Assembly: GCA_964566175.1 (NCBI GenBank)
Contig: CAZMHU010000031.1
Location: forward strand, 1-7,794
Source: SIG589 sp964566175
Lineage (GTDB): Bacteria; Bacillota; Clostridia; Oscillospirales; Acutalibacteraceae
Reading direction: 5' to 3'
DNA: 7,794 bases
Below the pieces are notes generated by a model that saw nothing but the letters and a program-made list of their open reading frames with translations, had not been told where the DNA came from and did not search any database. Shown here piece after piece: positions 5,357 to 7,794 of the stretch; positions within the stretch are counted from its first letter, which is position 1, and each line of letters begins with the position of its first letter. The position numbers were made by a program, and so were the translations under genes.

Positions 5357-6742
5357 ATGGACGAAAATTTTAAAAAAAATGATGAAACGGTGTTGGGAGA
5401 AGAAACTGTTTCGCTCGAAACAGAGACCGAGACCGTAAATCCCGAAACCGATGATACACAAACCTCGGTGACAGAAGAACCGATAGGTGAAACTTTGGGC
5501 GAGTCTGTTGAGAACATCGATGATACATTTGAAAGTGACCAGCAGGCTTATTATCCTCCCCTTATAAACGTGACGCCTGCCGACAAACCCGACCCCGAAA
5601 ACAAAAAAGGATTACGCATTTTGGCACTTGTTATGGCTCTTGTCATACTATTTACCTGCGGTTCTGCGGTGGGATGTTATTTCGGCAGCAGACAAAAGTT
5701 TACTCCGCAAACGGTAGACCTTGGCAAGAAACCAGAAAACAAGGATATGTATACCGAGGCAGAGGTTTACGAAACCGTTAATCCTTCGGTTGTCGGAATA
5801 ATCAGTTATAATTCTTCCAATGTCTCTTCGGCGAGCGGTGTTGTATATACCGAGGACGGGTATATCGTTACAAACGACCATATCTATGATGGTATCACCT
5901 CGGCAAAATTCAAGGTTTATACCTATGACGGCAAGGAATATGATGCCGAATATGTAGCAGGCGATACGCGCAGTGATTTGGCTGTTATCAAAATCAAGGA
6001 CGGCGTTAAACTCACCCCCGCGGTATTCGGTAATTCGGAAGAGTTGTACGTCGGAGAACCGGTTGTCGCAATGGGCAGACCTACAGGCGCTAAGACCGAC
6101 AACAATATTACAAGCGGCGTTGTTTCTCTGCTTAACAGCCGTGCGAGCGTTACAAGCAATTACTCGTCAAAATATATTCAGACAAATGCTGCCATTAACC
6201 CCGGAAGTTCGGGCGGTGCGCTCATAAATATGTACGGTCAGGTTGTCGGAATAACTTCTTCCAAAATAGCAGGAACTGCATATGAGGGAATAGGATATGC
6301 CATACCCACGGTAACGGTTAAGCGTATTGCCGATTCGCTTATTTCAAACGGCTATGTTGCCGACCGTGCAAGACTCGGAATAACCTATACCGAGGTTGAC
6401 TCGGTTACTGCCGAAATCAAGAATATGACCAAAGGACTCTGTATCGCATCGGTCGATTCCGACAGCGATTTAGCGGGCAAGGTCTCGGTTGGCGATACCA
6501 TAACGGCGGTAAACGGCACACCTTATTACGATTCGGGAACTATCCTCGACGTTATTGAAAACAGTGCCCCCGGCGATACCGTTACCTTTACGGTGAGCGG
6601 TGAAGTCGGTACGCGTGATGTAACGGCAAAACTTTTGCCCGATGTCGGAAGTTCAAGTTATTCGAACACCGAAAGCAACGCATCGGATAAGACCGAAAGT
6701 ATGCCCAACACTTCGGAATTTTCTTTCCCGTTCGGAGATTAA
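5357..6742 (+). CDS. HtrA/DegP-like membrane-anchored serine protease with PDZ domain
   Basis: This 461-aa S1C-family protease would degrade or hold misfolded proteins outside the membrane. Residues 1-85 are an acidic, Thr/Glu-rich, probably cytoplasmic tail. One membrane segment follows at about 86-108, then a trypsin-like domain at about 132-325. The catalytic triad is complete: His175 in VTNDHI, Asp207 in RSDLAVIKI and Ser285 in NPGSSGGAL. A PDZ domain covers about 336-428, starting at ARLGI and including VGDTITAVNG. A Ser/Asn/Thr-rich tail (429-461) ends the protein. The architecture matches Bacillus HtrA/HtrB and YycK-type proteases. It starts 2 nt after the kinase stop, so it is in the same operon as the two-component pair. 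Since CssRS in Bacillus controls htrA, a similar stress circuit is plausible, but here the protease gene lies in the sensor's own operon. A terminator-like hairpin follows. Confidence 0.95.
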   Translation: MDENFKKNDETVLGEETVSLETETETVNPETDDTQTSVTEEPIGETLGESVENIDDTFESDQQAYYPPLINVTPADKPDPENKKGLRILALVMALVILFTCGSAVGCYFGSRQKFTPQTVDLGKKPENKDMYTEAEVYETVNPSVVGIISYNSSNVSSASGVVYTEDGYIVTNDHIYDGITSAKFKVYTYDGKEYDAEYVAGDTRSDLAVIKIKDGVKLTPAVFGNSEELYVGEPVVAMGRPTGAKTDNNITSGVVSLLNSRASVTSNYSSKYIQTNAAINPGSSGGALINMYGQVVGITSSKIAGTAYEGIGYAIPTVTVKRIADSLISNGYVADRARLGITYTEVDSVTAEIKNMTKGLCIASVDSDSDLAGKVSVGDTITAVNGTPYYDSGTILDVIENSAPGDTVTFTVSGEVGTRDVTAKLLPDVGSSSYSNTESNASDKTESMPNTSEFSFPFGD

Positions 6743-6745
6743 GCG

Positions 6746-6775
6746 TTATATTGCAAAGGCCCTTTTACATACAAT
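6746..6775 (+). promoter_or_regulatory. Weak candidate promoter inside the post-htrA hairpin
   Basis: TACAAT (6770-6775) matches five of six -10 bases. TTATAT (6746-6751) is a poor -35 at 18 bp. A transcript from here would begin near 6782, within the 3' arm of the hairpin, and would therefore lack the 5' arm that masks the deacetylase ribosome site. The overlap with the hairpin may be coincidental. Confidence 0.3.
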
Positions 6776-6799
6776 TATTGTAGTAAGGGGGCTTTTATT
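6755..6799 (+). terminator. Terminator-like hairpin after htrA that contains the next gene's ribosome site
   Basis: A 10-bp lower stem (6759-6768 with 6783-6792) and a 5-bp upper stem (6770-6774 with 6778-6782) are separated by one bulged A. They enclose a TTA loop and are followed by TTTTATT. AAA at 6755-6757 extends the pairing into the T-run. The 3' arm includes AAGGGGG (6785-6791), the ribosome-binding site for the deacetylase that begins at 6800. Confidence 0.8.
6785..6791 (+). promoter_or_regulatory. Ribosome-binding site of the deacetylase gene, buried in a hairpin arm
   Basis: AAGGGGG is 8 nt before GTG 6800 and is fully base-paired in the hairpin at 6759-6792. On a read-through message it would be masked unless the hairpin is opened. 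Confidence 0.7.
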
Positions 6800-7555
6800 G
6801 TGAAGTGTATTATAATAAACAGACGTCAACTTTTGTCGATTTTTGCGGTTGCGGTGGCATCTGTTGTGGCGTTGACCTGTTCTGTGAGAGCGTTTGCGGC
6901 GAACGACAGGCGTTTGCCGATATACTGCGTGGAAACCGACAAAAAGCAAATCGCAATCAGTTTTGATGCCGCATGGGGAAACGACGATACCGAAACGCTT
7001 ATCAATATTTTAAAGGAATATGACGTTCCGGCAACATTTTTTGTGGTGGGTGCTTGGGTTGATAAATATCCTGAATCGGTAAAGCAACTGCACGATGCTG
7101 GGCATAAGGTGCAAAACCATTCAAACAGTCATCCGCATATGCCGCAGTTGAGCCGGGAACAGGTGCTTGCGGAACTTAATTCCTGCAACGAAAAAATCGC
7201 TGCCGTGACGGGTGAAAAGCCTTTGCTTTTTCGTCCGCCCTACGGTGACTACGATAACGCAACCATAGAGGCGGTTGAATCGGCGGGTATGTACGCAATA
7301 CAGTGGGATGTGGACTCTCTCGACTGGAAAGACAGCGCAACGCCGAACAGCATTTGCAAGCGGGTGACTTCAAAGGTGAAAAACGGCTCTATCGTACTTT
7401 TTCATAACGATGCCGACCACACACCCGAAGCATTGCCGACAATTTTAAAATGTCTTAAAGACGAGGGGTATGAGTTTGTTCTTATCGAGGATTTAATATT
7501 TAAGAGCGACTATGAAATCAAACACGACGGAACGCAGTGTGAATTTAATAACTGA
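6800..7555 (+). CDS. Secreted polysaccharide deacetylase (NodB domain), PdaB-like
   Basis: This 251-aa exported protein is of the carbohydrate esterase 4 fold. A signal peptide is visible: basic RR at 8-9, a hydrophobic core at about 11-29 and a signal-peptidase-type AFA site at 31-33. The NodB domain spans about 48-230. Motif 1 is SFDAAWGND (54-62) with the general-base Asp56. Motif 2 is NHSNSHPH (106-113) with metal ligands His107 and His111. Motif 3 is RPPYGDYD (145-152), motif 4 DVDSLDW (170-176) and motif 5 IVLFHN with His202. Motif 1 lacks the second Asp of TFDDG, as do Bacillus PdaB (YbaN) and related sporulation proteins of about 250 aa, so PdaB-like is the best match. Substrate is probably peptidoglycan, but activity is uncertain. 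Translation starts at GTG 6800 behind AAGGGGG. No strong promoter of its own is seen. Confidence 0.9.
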   Translation: MKCIIINRRQLLSIFAVAVASVVALTCSVRAFAANDRRLPIYCVETDKKQIAISFDAAWGNDDTETLINILKEYDVPATFFVVGAWVDKYPESVKQLHDAGHKVQNHSNSHPHMPQLSREQVLAELNSCNEKIAAVTGEKPLLFRPPYGDYDNATIEAVESAGMYAIQWDVDSLDWKDSATPNSICKRVTSKVKNGSIVLFHNDADHTPEALPTILKCLKDEGYEFVLIEDLIFKSDYEIKHDGTQCEFNN

Positions 7556-7588
7556 TATTGATTTTTCAGACGAAACGGAATAAAAATT

Positions 7589-7622
7589 AACTGCTCACAC
7601 CAATTAAAGTGTGAGCAGTTTT
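7589..7622. terminator. Bidirectional intrinsic terminator after the deacetylase gene
   Basis: A perfect 12-bp stem (7589-7600 with 7609-7620) with an 8-nt loop is followed by TTTT on the plus strand. On the minus strand it is followed by TTAATTTTTA (complement of 7581-7590). It suits a pair of convergent genes. Confidence 0.85.
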
Positions 7623-7627
7623 ACTAT

Positions 7628-7756
7628 CTATTTAAAAGAAATTTCAACTTTTCTTTTTCCGACGGAGTCTTCAAAGACTTTTTTCAAAAGGGTTTCTGCA
7701 CAGATATCTGCGCGTTTTTGCAATTCGGAAAAATTTGTTATTTGAAATCTAAAAAT
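7628..7756 (-). pseudogene. Possible remnant tail of a convergent minus-strand gene
   Basis: On the minus strand an open stretch of 42 codons ends in TAG (7628-7630), 8 nt before the bidirectional terminator. That is where a convergent gene should end. The last residues read GKRKVEISFK and the middle (ELQKRADICAETLLKKVF) looks like an amphipathic helix. The frame is closed upstream by TAA at 7757-7759. It has no ATG, only a TTG 31 codons from the end, and no ribosome site. It could be the C-terminal remnant of a gene broken near 7757, or chance. No family is recognised. Confidence 0.25.
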
Positions 7757-7760
7757 TTAT

Positions 7761-7777
7761 AGGTGGTTATACCACCT
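7761..7777. repeat. Short palindrome at the right edge
   Basis: AGGTGGT (7761-7767) and ACCACCT (7771-7777) form a 7-bp hairpin with a TAT loop. It directly abuts the point where the minus-strand remnant frame closes. Its flanks are A/T-rich on both sides but do not give a clean terminator T-run. It may be a weak terminator for a gene beyond the window or part of an insertion boundary. Confidence 0.4.
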
Positions 7778-7794
7778 CATAAGGATTTAATAAA

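Noticed and set aside
7767..7794. Minus-strand partial CDS ending LLNPYEVV at the right edge
   Set aside because: Only eight codons are visible, a second minus frame is also open to the edge, and nothing distinguishes them, so no gene is called.
1..7794. CRISPR arrays, rRNA genes, riboswitches, prophage or complete insertion sequences
   Set aside because: No repeat-spacer pattern, rRNA-like sequence, recognisable riboswitch core, transposase or phage gene was seen on either strand.

Overview
The window looks like chromosomal DNA of a low-to-moderate GC Gram-positive bacterium of the class Clostridia, possibly an Oscillospiraceae/Ruminococcaceae-type gut anaerobe. This rests on the gene set: a PgcA-type phosphohexomutase, a SigH-like sigma factor, an OmpR-family two-component pair, a membrane-anchored HtrA protease and a PdaB-like deacetylase. 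Frequent GGAGG-type ribosome sites, TTG/GTG starts and consensus sigma-A promoters agree. The family-level placement is inference, not a database result.

Layout from left to right. A Ser/Thr/Glu-rich C-terminal tail of an unidentified plus-strand gene ends at 124. A bidirectional terminator (131-163) separates it from a convergent, complete phosphoglucomutase/phosphomannomutase gene on the minus strand (175-1890). Between 1891 and 2123 lie two divergent promoters with good -35/-10 boxes, one for the mutase and one for a sigma-70 family factor (2124-2696), with an 8-bp dyad between them. After the sigma gene come a small hairpin and a 64-nt tRNA-like sequence (2718-2781). It keeps acceptor-, D- and T-arm-like pairing but cannot form an anticodon stem. 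It sits just upstream of a small protein with two zinc ribbons (2810-3097), which ends at a strong terminator.

The second half is a compact operon: OmpR-type response regulator (3229-3915), sensor histidine kinase (3924-5354) and HtrA-like serine protease with PDZ domain (5357-6742), with gaps of 8 and 2 nt. TTAA-type repeats spaced 11 bp apart sit upstream of the regulator and could be an autoregulatory site. The likely logic is an envelope-sensing phosphorelay whose transcript also carries an envelope quality-control protease.

A terminator-like hairpin (6755-6799) follows the protease. Its 3' arm contains the ribosome-binding site of the next gene, a secreted PdaB-like polysaccharide deacetylase (6800-7555). 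That gene ends at another bidirectional terminator (7589-7622). The last ~170 bases hold no complete gene, only a short minus-strand open stretch that may be the broken tail of a convergent gene, and a small palindrome.

The genes are mostly ordinary housekeeping and envelope functions. The two places most worth a second look are the tRNA-like element before the zinc-ribbon gene and the hairpin that buries the deacetylase ribosome site.
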